A stretch of DNA of 64,000 nt from Auanema rhodensis (taxonomy: Eukaryota > Nematoda > Chromadorea > Rhabditida > Rhabditidae), in the NCBI GenBank assembly GCA_964057225.1, contig OZ059894.1:14208131-14272130 (forward strand). Direction: 5' to 3'. Position 1 is the stretch's first letter, and every line of letters begins with the position of its first letter. Both the position numbers and the translations under genes were made by a program. Below, piece by piece: positions 13,379-25,060 of the stretch. Under the pieces are notes generated by a model, which saw only the letters and a list, made by a program, of their open reading frames with translations, made no database searches and had not been told where the DNA came from.

Positions 13379-13822
13379 TCAATCAAGTTTTTCTTTGATT
13401 TCAAATGAGAAGAACAGAAAGAATAGATTTCAAAATGATATGATACAGTAAAAACTGAAAATTTGATGTTTTTCTTGTTTATATTCAGAAGTCATCCAAA
13501 AATCATCTGATGAGTCATGTGTAGCAAAACCCATGGATGGCTAGCAGTGAGATTCATGAATAAGTGTGGGAAGGAAAAGAAAAAAAACAGTCACGGAAAA
13601 AAAGCAGATTTCTCTTCCTTCTTCTCAAAGTTTTATGAAAACATTTTCACTGAAAAAGCTAACGAAGTTTGATGAATTGATGTGTACGCACACACGCTCG
13701 TTGTACTTCCAGCCCAACGAATACAGATGAAATAAATATATATTTTTAATATTTTATCAAATATAAATACAGATATGAATGAGAATTTCTTCTTGTTTTA
13801 TTCTCTGATTAGTTTGTTTTTC

Positions 13823-16121
13823 TTATATTTTTGGATGATGACGTACAATTTCACCATCATTCAGCTTTGTACGATTTGCTCTAAGAGGTTTTGATGATGA
13901 TGATGATGTTGTAGTTGCAGAAGCATGAACAACAGATTTAGATTCTGGTCTAAAAGCAGCTATTTTTGAAATAGCTAATGTGTTTGCTCTTTTATAAATC
14001 TGAAATTAATGTTATAACATTAGATAATCAAAAAATAGAACGATGATACCCCTTGATCATCTTCGACAGGTACGAGAGTTGTTGTTGATGATTCATCTAT
14101 GGTAAGATTCTGAGACTGTTCTTGACTTTCTTGACTCTATTTAATATAATTAATATAATATTTATTTATAAAATATATAAATAAAAAGTTAATTATTACC
14201 TCATATTCATCATATTCATCTTCTGAATATTGATGAGTTGAAGGAGTAATAACTGGTTTTTCAGTAATTTCATTTATGGAATTCTGAAAAAAAAATTTTA
14301 AAAGAAAGAAACTTTAGTTATTTAGCTGTTGATTATATCATATAGTTAAGCTTATTCATTAATATTCTCAAAATCATTCACCTTTTCAGTACCAAGAGCT
14401 TTAGCTGTTTTTACTTGATAAGTTGTTTTGATATTCCGACGAATAGCATTAACAGCTTCAACATTGTAATCATCTCCTTCTGTTAATTCCTTAAACTATG
14501 TGAGTCTTTTCTGAAGAAAATAATCTTAAACTTACAATCTTTCCATCAGTTACAGATGCTTCTTGTGCATTATCATCAAAATCATTGAAATCATTATTCT
14601 GAAATAAAGATTCTTATGTAATATTACTGTATCAATGCATATAACTTTACCTTAGTCAGTGTTTTTCCATTAATTCCTGCAGACTGAGATTCAAAAAATT
14701 AAAAATTTTAATTTGAAATATGCTGAAAACTAACCTTAGTAGTTTGATTCTTATCATCATCGTAGTAAATATAGAAATATTCATAATCATCACTTCTACC
14801 ATCACCTTCTGAGATATCACAGACATTAGATTGAAATCGAAAGATGTTTCTCACCTTTACGTGGAATTGGAACAATACGCGTTGTTGAATCATGTGGCTT
14901 TGCAGTGGTGGATTCAACAATCTCAAGTTCTTCTACTTCATCTACAGTCAAAGGAACTAGAAGATCTATTCGTTATAAGATATCATTGTTTTTTAATTTA
15001 AAAAAATATTCTTTTCGAGTTCATTTATGATTTCTTCTCATCAGAATCGCTTCCTGATTTGTTTTGTAGCTTTTAGAGTTTTTTCTTGAAGCAGCTAAAT
15101 GGAAAACCTGTTTTAGGTACAGAGCTGATGGTGGTAGAATGGACGATGATATTGGGAGATAGAGTAGGCACAGTTTCGGATGTAGACTCAGGCCCAAATG
15201 GTTCAATGGGTCGAATAATTTCAAACTGAAATTACAAAATTATATTGAATAATATTACTTTGATTTTCTTATTTATGAAAATAATTATTTGGCTGGTATG
15301 AAAAAAGATTCGTTCGTTTACTTACTCCGTCTTCAGTAGTTTTGGTTACTGTAGGTTTTGGATATGGTCCAGCTGGTGGATGAACTACGGTTGTTCCTGA
15401 AACACTGATAGTTTCAAGATCCAAAACAGAGGTGCTTTACGTGAGATGCTATGAGCTGGAGATGGAATGATAGTCTCACTTGGAGAAGTAACAATATTTT
15501 CTCTGACAGAAGGAACAACACTGATCTGCTTAATAATAGAAGGGCTATGTGGTACATATGGTGCTGGATAAGTATTATAGATAGCAGGTTGATAAGCAGG
15601 AAGTGAATTTTGTGGAATAGCAGGATTGGTTGGTACAAGTACGTAGCCGGGTTGAGGAAGAGGCTGTGGAGCTGGTTGATAACTGTACGAAGAAATTGGA
15701 ATCTGATTGGCAACAGGCTGATAAGCCGATTTCACATAAATTGGAGCCTGTTGGCTATCTGAAATATTAGAATAATGATCTTTATATATGAACGATGTAA
15801 ATTTTTCTAAAATAAAAATAATGTACATGATGTTGGTGCTGGAGCTATTGGCCCTGAAACTGGAATTGGTTGAGTATAGAAGATGGTTTGAGGCTGTAAA
15901 TTGGTAGCATAGCTGTTTGAAGGAGAGCCATAACTACTTGATGAGCAACCGCAAGTTGGAGCAGCTGGAGTTCTAAATAATCTTATAAATTGTAATTTAT
16001 ACATTTAAATAAATAAGATATAAATTTTATAATTATGAAATTATTAAACATACGGGCAAAAACAAGCTGATACTAGTAATGTTGATGATATCAATAATAA
16101 GTTTAACTTTAATAAAAGCAT
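13823..16121 (-). CDS. secreted Pro/Tyr- and Thr/acid-rich extracellular protein, 13 exons
   Basis: Predicted about 485 residues. Exons: 16121-16054, 15972-15827, 15758-15441, 15396-15326, 15225-15108, 14965-14855, 14808-14735, 14683-14651, 14598-14536, 14489-14382, 14283-14200, 14136-14050, 13999-13823. Two acceptors have an alternative 9 bases away that keeps frame (15981 or 15972; 14965 or 14956). The order is: signal peptide (MLLLKLNLLLISSTLLVSAC), a short Cys segment (CFCP, CGC), a Pro/Tyr/Gln-rich stretch with repeated YQPA, QPxPQPG and YPAPYVP motifs, a Thr/Pro/acidic stretch, tyrosine-aspartate-rich EYFYIYYDDDK, acidic DEYDEYE, and a basic tail ending RHHPKI. No membrane segment is seen. 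The composition suggests a cuticle or extracellular-matrix protein; this is inferred from composition only. Confidence 0.75.
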
Positions 16122-16919
16122 TTTTATTGAAATACTAGCTTGAATATCCACAGATAGTGTTTCGAATGCGGAAATGAGAAGGTATGGTGAACAGGCTTCA
16201 ACTTATGCCTCTACTGATGGTGATCACGATGAGAGTCGGTGATGAAGCCGATGGTTTTTATTCGGTCTCCACCTATCCAGTTAAAATAATTTCGTTGGAT
16301 CCGCTTTTTGCATAACAAAAAGTGTAAATTCGATCCGGTACACAGTGGCAATTTCGCGCAGAAGTGGCAAATCGAATTACATGAATTTTCAGTTTATAAC
16401 ATTAAAGCTTACCTATATGTATAATATATAATAATTAATTAATTAATTAAATTATTTTTTAAGAAATTTATATTTCTTATAATCTTAAATATAATAATAA
16501 TAATAATAATATTTATTTATTATATATTTTTATATAAATACAACCGTTCATCATTGCAATAAGTATTGAAGAAAGTGTTTTACGTGAACACGTTTACACG
16601 TCAAACAACACACTTTTATGCAAATGAGCTAGCTAAAAGTAGTATGAAGAGATTCGTTTGGAATTAATTTTTGAACATTCAATAGGAGATTGTTATGAAA
16701 AAAAAAGAAAATAAATATTTTTTAATTTAACATTATACTTGTATTCATTCATTCATATACATATATAGTATATAATATATTTAATAATCAAAAAATTAAA
16801 TGTTAAAAAAATATTTTTCTTTATTAAAAAATAAAAATAAAAACAAAAAGATTATTTATTCATTTTCAAAATATGAATAAGTTCCATCCAATTACAGTAT
16901 GCTTGTTAATATCATGATG
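16122..16919. other. intergenic, upstream of the Pro-rich gene
   Basis: The part next to the gene (about 16140-16390) is distinctly less AT-rich than its surroundings and probably contains the minus-strand promoter. The rest is AT-rich with (TAA)n and (AT)n runs. At 16578-16604 three ACGTG/ACACGT-type motifs lie close together. No gene seen. Confidence 0.45.
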
Positions 16920-17379
16920 TTAATATCGGTTAAACCGTAAACCGGACATTTCATTTTTCAGAAATTGTCTCAGCTTAAATTGATTTGATATTAACTCTTC
17001 TGAAAATATAATCAATCAACACACATCATAGCTATTAGATTTTGAATGTAAAATTAAAGTTTAACTTAATGTTTACAAAGTTTTAAAAATAATTTACCAT
17101 CATTACTTCCGTCAGTAATTCGTCGATTAGTTTCATGTAAAAGTCGCTCAAAGATTGTTCTTGGGATGAGATCCTACAATTGAATAAAATTTTCAGCTTT
17201 CAATATTCAATTATGATTTATATAAAAATATTTATTTAACTATGCTATTTATATTAATTTATTATTCAAATTTTAAAACAAAATTTATAATAAACCATTA
17301 TTGATGACTGTCGAACCAAGTCACGTCCTTGAATTGAAGTAAAAATAAGAGCACATAATACAAGAACTACAGTCTTCAT
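16920..17379 (-). CDS. small secreted peptide precursor, possible neuropeptide or hormone
   Basis: Predicted 79 residues in three exons: 17379-17296, 17173-17098, 16999-16920, with GT..AG introns of 122 and 98 bp and consistent phases. It has a textbook signal peptide (MKTVVLVLCALIFTSIQG) with likely cleavage after Gly18. The mature part contains one dibasic pair (in HETNRRITD), which would divide it into a short basic N-terminal piece and a C-terminal peptide of about 33 residues ending MSGLRFNRY. There are no cysteines in the mature part and no membrane segment. The size and layout resemble a peptide-hormone precursor, but there is no Gly-Lys/Arg amidation signal and I recognise no family. 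It lies about 800 bp upstream of the Pro-rich gene on the same strand. Confidence 0.65.
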
Positions 17380-19177
17380 TTTTTTTAATGAAATTTTTAC
17401 CTAAATAATTAATAGTGAATAGTGTTTAATTATCAAATAGACTAGAAAAAGAGCAAAAAAAAATTATTAAGTCGTAGATAATTATGATTTATAGTTCATA
17501 ATTCGAAAAAAAATGTCAAAGATTAGGGCTTTGCTCACGAAGTAATTAGAACTTTTGATTCTGATCTATTTTGCTTGAAAAATCGGAAGCTATCGAATTA
17601 TATGATAAAAATATAAATTAATTTTACTATAAAAATTGCGTCATTTCTAAACAAATATATAGAAGGAAGTTAATTTGTAATAAGGAATTTCTAATTTTTG
17701 TCATATTTGTTAGTCGTTTTTCTGGATATAAATAGATATTGATAGATGACATATACATAATTGCGATAGATGTCGCAACTCATGATTTTCCATAGACTTT
17801 CAACAAAAATTTTTTTTTTGGCAAATCATTGAACAAACTTCGAATATTTGTTAGCCAATTTCAGGATAAAAATTGTCTTGAAATAAAAGATTAGAAAAAG
17901 TGCGAAATGAAGATGTTCAAGAGAAATGCTATGAATTTTTCTCGCGATAGATTATAAGCCCTCAGGGTATATCCATCTATATTCGCCACTGTAAAGGACA
18001 AAGATTTCTTTTGTCGTTGTGATGAAGCTGGCAATGTTATGAGAATTCAGAAGATTTGAAAAACTGATGCTAGAGGAGATATTGGATTTTGGTACAGATT
18101 ACTGACGAGATTCAGATGACTAGAAGATAGATTTTAGATGGCACGTGAAGTACGCATGTCTAAACTAAATGTAAGATTATAAAACAAAATATATATAAGA
18201 ATACAAGTAATAAATAATAAAATAAATAAATAAATGAATATATATATACTTAGCTACTGTTTCATCTTAAATTGCTTAAGAAATTAGTTATAGATTAGAA
18301 TTAAGTGATAAATTTTAAAGATTTGGTGACAATGTGTTTGAACCAGATTGTTAAGATGTTCAAAGATAAAAATAATATGTTCAATAATATTAAGTTTAGA
18401 TCATATAAATTGTACATTATGATCTTGTAATATTATACGAACGGCAAACATGTCCTTATATATTAAGATTATATACGCTATAGTGATAATAAGGAAAAAC
18501 TTTTCTAAGGAAAGATGAAGCTAAAATGATAAGAATAATGAGTTCGGTGGCAATAATTTCATCTAGAAAAAACGATTTTGATTCGAGATAACAGCATCAA
18601 TTATCATTTTGAGACAGCACATGTGCACTTGCCGGCAAAAGTTCATAAGGAAAATTGATATCGAAGACATGAAGGCGACAACTGAACAAGTATGAGATAA
18701 GTAACGAAATTGTTATGAAAATCAGGGATTTTAAGAACAAAATCAAAGACTTTCAATCAAAATGTTTGTGATGTTTAAGATTAAAAATATTAATTTATTG
18801 TTTTTTAGGCTAAAAAGAAGATATTTAAAGTTTAAATAGTTTTAAATGGAAGCGAATGTAATTAAGAAAAACTGAAATGCAAAATTCACTTTCCATTTTA
18901 ACTAGCAAGTAGACTATTTGGAAATTTCATGAAATTAAAGCTTTCTTAGTTAAAATATACGAAGAATAATACGATACATAAAGTTGAATCTGGAAAGGAA
19001 AATTCCTGAGAAGGTAGAATATCCTATTTCAAGTTGGTGACGAAGAATGGAAGTGTGATGGATTGTAGCCGCTTTCCTTTTTTGAAATAAGAAGGCATGG
19101 ACGACCAGAAGACGGAATAAAGATAAAAGAAGATTTTTGATGTCTTTTTATATAAAAAGATATGTATATTTATATAA

Positions 19178-19201
19178 AGAGAGAGAGATAGAGAGAGAGA
19201 A

Positions 19202-19232
<31 letters not shown>

Positions 19233-19240
19233 AAGAAGAG
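19178..19240. repeat. (GA)n microsatellite
   Basis: GA dinucleotides with a few interruptions; the leucine/serine-rich minus-strand frame across it is an artefact of the repeat. Confidence 0.9.
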
Positions 19241-20842
19241 ATGTAAAGAGGAATCACAAATGAAATAATGAGTAAACCGTTTTCATACAATAAGACTAAC
19301 ATTGCACATTTGCAATACTTAGTGTGACACATCGTATATCCAATTAAGGATAAACATTGCGATTAGAGGGATTGGAAAAACGAAAAGCAAGATGGCTAAA
19401 TCGAATACGTCAATGAGCTCTTCGACAATTGGACAAGAGGTTTCATATGTTGCCATCCGTATATCTTGTTCGAATTTGAGAGAGAGAGAGGGAGGAGAGA
19501 AAGAGAGAGAAAGAGTGAGAGAGAGAAAAGAAGAGAAATAGAAGACACAGAGAAAGTAAAAGAGCAGGAAATGTGAAGGACAAATGAGAAATTGAGATGC
19601 ATAGAATAAGAGAGAACTGTTATAAGAAAGAATAGGAGGTTATGATAGGATGATTTGCAAAAAGCTTGCAAATACTCAAATAAGAAAAGTGAAAGCATTT
19701 ATCTTATAAATGATTATATGTATTCATGTGTTATCACATTAAATAAATTTGAAGATACCAACTAAAAAAGTCTGGATGAAGTAAAGGAATAGAATCTGAA
19801 GATTAGAGGGTGGTCTTGGTTCGATTGAATTAAAAAAAAACACGAATAAGCTGGAAAATAAATATCTGACAGCTTAATCGGTAATTTCATTGCATTTAAA
19901 GAAAAATAAATGGATACTTTATGAAGATTTGCAGTCGAATTTGGATACAATTAGCTATAAGCTTCCAAAATGTGCCAGACCATTAGAATGAAAATCAAGG
20001 ATGAATCAGGAGAAAAGGATACGAAAAGACAACTGGCAAAGAAATGGATGATTGAGGCGGACAAAGATTTGTGTGTTATGTAAATTTTTGTGTAAAGCAT
20101 GTGAAATAAGAAAAAAAAAGAAAATAAATTGATGCCTGTATTCTATAAAATAATATATAAAACATATAATTTATTATTTTTTTTTTGCAAGCAAATTTAT
20201 AAAAAACAAACAGATTTAATAAACATTTCTTGTTTAGTATACAAAATTTTATAATATTCTACAGCTTTAAATCGATGAATAACTAATAATATATTTATAT
20301 ATTAAAGTTGATATATATAAAAATATTTTTTAAAATTAAAAATTTTATTAAAAAGAAATTAAAATTAAAAATTTATTAATGAATTGTAAATAATAGTAAG
20401 TAATATATGATATGAATGATATAAATGGATAACAGTTGTATACCTTCATATGTATGTTGAAAAGGTTAAATTGAAAATGATAATTAAATCAAATAAACAC
20501 AATTTTTTATCAGAAAAATAGAATATACTGATAAAAATTTTCAACAGAAAAAAAAAAGTTTTTGTAAATATTATAAAAAAAAAACAAAAAAAATATATGA
20601 ATTATAAGAAAATATAAGTTTAACTTGAAAGCATGTAACTTGTTTCGTATGAGTATAATTTAAAAAGAGAAAAAAGAAAAAAACAATAATTATGCACTAT
20701 ACTATATGATTTATCTTATTTTTCATATAGTTACACTTAAAAATCTATTTAAAAAATATTTTGATCAATGATAATCATATAATAATATTTTCTGACTAAT
20801 TTCAGGGCTTTAGTTGTTTTGTGATCAAGATTAGCATATATC

Positions 20843-20870
20843 TACGTGAATCACGTGAATCACGTGAATC
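20843..20870. promoter_or_regulatory. tandem TCACGTGA (M-box/CLEAR-type) E-boxes
   Basis: Three copies of the 9-base period ACGTGAATC lie in a row; the last two create full palindromic TCACGTGA octamers at 20851-20858 and 20860-20867. That octamer is the known binding site of MiT/TFE-family bHLH-ZIP factors (HLH-30 in worms, TFEB in mammals). The 9-bp spacing puts both sites on nearly the same DNA face. The nearest confident genes are about 3.5 kb (peptide precursor) and 4.2 kb (PDZ protein) away, so the target is unclear. Confidence 0.4.
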
Positions 20871-20969
20871 ATTAAACTCAGATTTTAACTGAGTAATAAC
20901 AGTTGAATGGTTGTGGACCGCTGTTCTTTATTTCCTCAAATTCGGTACATCATCCCAAACTCCGCGGCT

Positions 20970-21000
<31 letters not shown>

Positions 21001-22141
21001 TATCCTCTTCTATGAGTATACATAATCTCTCTCTCTCTATTTCTCTACCTGATATCTGTTCCCTGTTGTCAACCAGCATTTTGAAGTGACCAAACACACA
21101 GAGAACTTGAGTTTCGATGAGCAATAACACGTACACGAAGGAAGATACTGATGAGATGTGAGTTGTGAGAGCCAAACCGTACAAGAGACAGACAGTTCAA
21201 AAAGCTACCCACCTGAGAGGAAGAATTGCAAAGCTCTAAGCTATTTTATCTGATTATTTGTTATTTTAATTTTATAAATTCTTTTTAATATTTAATTATT
21301 TATTATGTTTCCCTTAAAACTAATACTGTCTTCTTCTTCAAAAAGTTACTTTATAGAAGAATAATGCAATAGTAACGTTTCATTGACCATTGATGATTAA
21401 TCAATCATGTTTTTCATTTCTTAATCCGAGAAATACGATTTCCTTAACTATTTCTTCTAACACTTTATGCAAGTTTTTCTTGCTTTTCAAATATCTTATA
21501 ACCAGATTCTATATTATAATATCTTTGTTTGTTAGTAAACTTATATAGAAACAACATTTTATAAAGATATACATATGTATGTATGTCTATATATAAGAAA
21601 CATAAATTAATTTTGATATGAAATGATAATTTTTTAAATTTTTTATTTTATAATGAAGTATATAAGTTATAAAATAACATATAATATCATTAAATTCTAT
21701 AATATTATTAAAATAATTCTATAACCCTTATATGTATTTTCATAACTATATTATTATATTAGCTATACAGAATGGAATGTCCGAATTTCGCATATTGAAT
21801 CTTTGACCAATTTGTCTCCTTTCTCTCATTCTCCGTATACTTTATTTCCTTTTTTCCTTTTCTACAAGTACGAAAATCAACGATTTTGATCATTTCCTCA
21901 ACAATCCTATGTTATAGAATACTATAGAATGATTAGAGACAACAAGATGCAAATTACGGATGGATCATGTATGATTTAATCCGCCAAATATTTTCCAAAT
22001 ATGTTTACTTGAACAGAAAAACAGAGGCATAACGGTGAGATTAGGGTACAAGAAAGGAAGTACATGTATCGGAATGAGAGTAAGGGATATGGAAAAAGAA
22101 TAAAAATTAAAAATAGAATAGAAAGAGATAGAAAATAGTAT

Positions 22142-22173
<32 letters not shown>

Positions 22174-25060
22174 TAAATATAATGATATACTATATGTTAT
22201 AGTATAGACAGTAAACTATCTCTCACTTTTATCCTTTTGAGGTGATTGTTTATCAGTAATGTCTTTCTTTAACCACACGACATACGACTAACTAATGTCT
22301 TATCTTCCTCCTTACCTTATCTTGTTCGTTGCTTTGTCTCTGTGATCTTCATTATCCCTACAAACCTTTCTACCTATTATCAGAATGTTCTTCTTACTCA
22401 ATACACATCTAGACCAATAAGATATACTCTTCTACTATCTCCTATATCCACATGTTTCTCTCTCACTCATCCATATTCATCTATTGTCTCTACTTTCAAC
22501 CTTATTCTTATTATCTTTTCTTTTTCCTCTCTTTCTCATTTAATTTGACCTTTATCTTCTGTTGTCAGAATCTACTTCTGATCATAATCATCATCATCAA
22601 CACCGTTACCGTCATCAGTTTCTTCGTCATCAGTATCACATTAGTATCATATTTTCTTATTTTGGTTAGATATACTATCAATTAATTCAATCTATTCAAT
22701 CATATTTATCAAAAATGTTATAATTATCGCTTTCTTCTACTAAATTTTTGCTAAAATTTATAAATTTGTTTGAATAAATTATCATTAAGGTTCATTTAAT
22801 ATTTTTTTGATATAATTATACTTCTTCAATACTTCTATACTTCTTCATCTTCAATTGTTTTCATCAATTCTTAAGATTTTGATTGGTTATATTACCTCCC
22901 TTAACATAGATACATCCACTTAATATTTCTTTTATAATTAAACCTTTTTATTTATAATTTATGTGAAAGTTTTCTCTATAATATAAAAACTAAATTAAAC
23001 GATTTTTATCTCGGAATTTCCTATTTCTCATCATTAGTTCATAATAGTAAAGAGATGTAATATTCTTCTTCTACATCATCATCTTTATCATTTTCTTTCT
23101 TTTGTTTCATTTGGATATAATTGCAAAAACTTCAATTCAAATGTATTTATTTCAACCTTATAATATCAAGTCTCTGTTTTTCATTGACATTTTAACAAAA
23201 CGGTTTTCCTACCTCTTCTATTACTCTCTATCTTCCTATCTCTCTCTCTCTCTTCTTCTCAAAAAAATAGAAAACAAGATAATCCAAATGAAAAAAAAAC
23301 GATTCGAGACAGACAGATGGTTAAGGTCAAATGAGGACGACGGATGTTTTTGGTATTCCTTACATAAAACTGTTGAAAATCGGCTTGTCGTCCCCAATTT
23401 CAACGTCCTTATCTGCTCTCGGCCATCGTTAAAGCCCTTGAACTAAGACGACAAAACCATTTTGGTTTAAGTTAGTCTATTACCATGTTAAATCAATTTC
23501 ATCTCATTTGTTTTATTTTTTTAATGTCATTTCACTCTAAATTAGTTCAGAATGTGTCGAATTAGGAAAGAAATTTCTTTTTTTTTAGAAAATGTTTTCA
23601 CGTAATAGTTTCACGTTTCCAGCTTCACGTTCAGAACACATTTTCATTTTCAATTTTTAAAATTCAATTAATTGGTTGCATCATACTTTTAAGAATTAAA
23701 ATTAAAATTTTGTCACTTTTTCATCAAAAAATTGACAAAACTGTTCAGTTTTATTTTCTTTCTTCATCATAATCCAGCTATTTCTTTATTCTAATTTTTG
23801 ACGAATAAGGAACGCTTCGTGAAATAGGGACAGTTTCTTTTCTTGACGATTTATAGCCGTTCTTTTCAAATTAAAATTGATACGAAATCATAAATCAGAT
23901 CCGGATAACGTTTACGTGATTAAAGGGCATATAAATCGTTTTTTCGTTCTCGGTTTTAAGAGTACGTAACAAAAGGATTATCCTATTTTCTTGTATACAA
24001 CATCACAATATTCAATATTTTCATAAAATACAAAAATATTTACAAAATGATACATTTTTTCTTCAAAATCTACGAAATGGTAATAGATATCAATAGAAGA
24101 AATCACCTCAATTGTCACTTTTCTTTATCGTTTTTGAGGGGGGGTGTCTTCTTCTAGCCGACACTTCAACATCAACCACATGATGTCCTTCAGAATTTCG
24201 GTCTGACCAATACTACCACCTGCAGAAAATCTATTAGTTTTGAACTTTTCGGAGGGTTAACGCGCGCAAGAAAGAGAAGAAAGAATATGCTCGTTTTACA
24301 TGATTTTTTTTCATTCAACAATTAGAGAAATGCGGTTCGTTTTCATCAAATTTTTTTCATTCTTTTACTTTTTGAAGAAAAATCTTATTTCTGAAGTTTT
24401 ATTCTCAATGTATGATCATTCATGTGATGCTTTCTTATTCTAATATAGTTTGTGATTGGATAATTAAGGAATTTATTCATCCGTATGCTGTAAAAGGTCG
24501 ATGATGTTCATTCATGTTGGCAAACTCTGTTAAATCTTCCTCATTATTGCTTTACAGCTAGTTTCTAAATTCAATTTATTCACCTATTAATTAATATTAT
24601 CTTTTCTTTTCATTTCTTGTCACATCTTCAGTTATCAACGTTTATTTTCAAGAAAACATGTCGCTTTCCGCTCTTATCATCCCACATATGGCATAACCGG
24701 CTTCCTAGTTCAATCGTCCGCCCCTCGCTACATCAGACTGAGACATCAGCTTGACCTTCAGAAGAGCAGATCCAATCCAGTCCTTTTTAGTCATTTTTTC
24801 TATTTTTGATAATACTGATAAGTTGCAAATGAGCTCATCAATCGAATTTTTTTTTCATTCAATCATTTCGTCTTTTTTCGTTCTTTCAAATTGAAAAACT
24901 TTGAAATTTCACATAGAGACTTTATCTTGATCTCATGTTTAACACAAGCAAGTTCCTCTCGTTTTTGTTTTTATCTTAACTATATTTTCTGATAATTTTA
25001 TTGTTTTTCATCTTACATTCATCCTTTATTCGTCTTTTATTCATTTCTTCATGTTATAGG

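Larger units (their letters stand above)
17380..25060. other. long intergenic region with microsatellites
   Basis: About 7.7 kb without a gene I can support. It holds GA tracts at 19178-19240 and 19478-19530, CT tracts at 20971-20992 and 21026-21040, a GA tract at 22141-22170, and the TCACGTGA pair at 20851-20867. Less AT-rich patches at 23320-23450 and 24655-24785 may be regulatory or non-coding exons of the PDZ gene downstream. Near 23600-23632 the core TTCACGT occurs three times. Confidence 0.45.
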
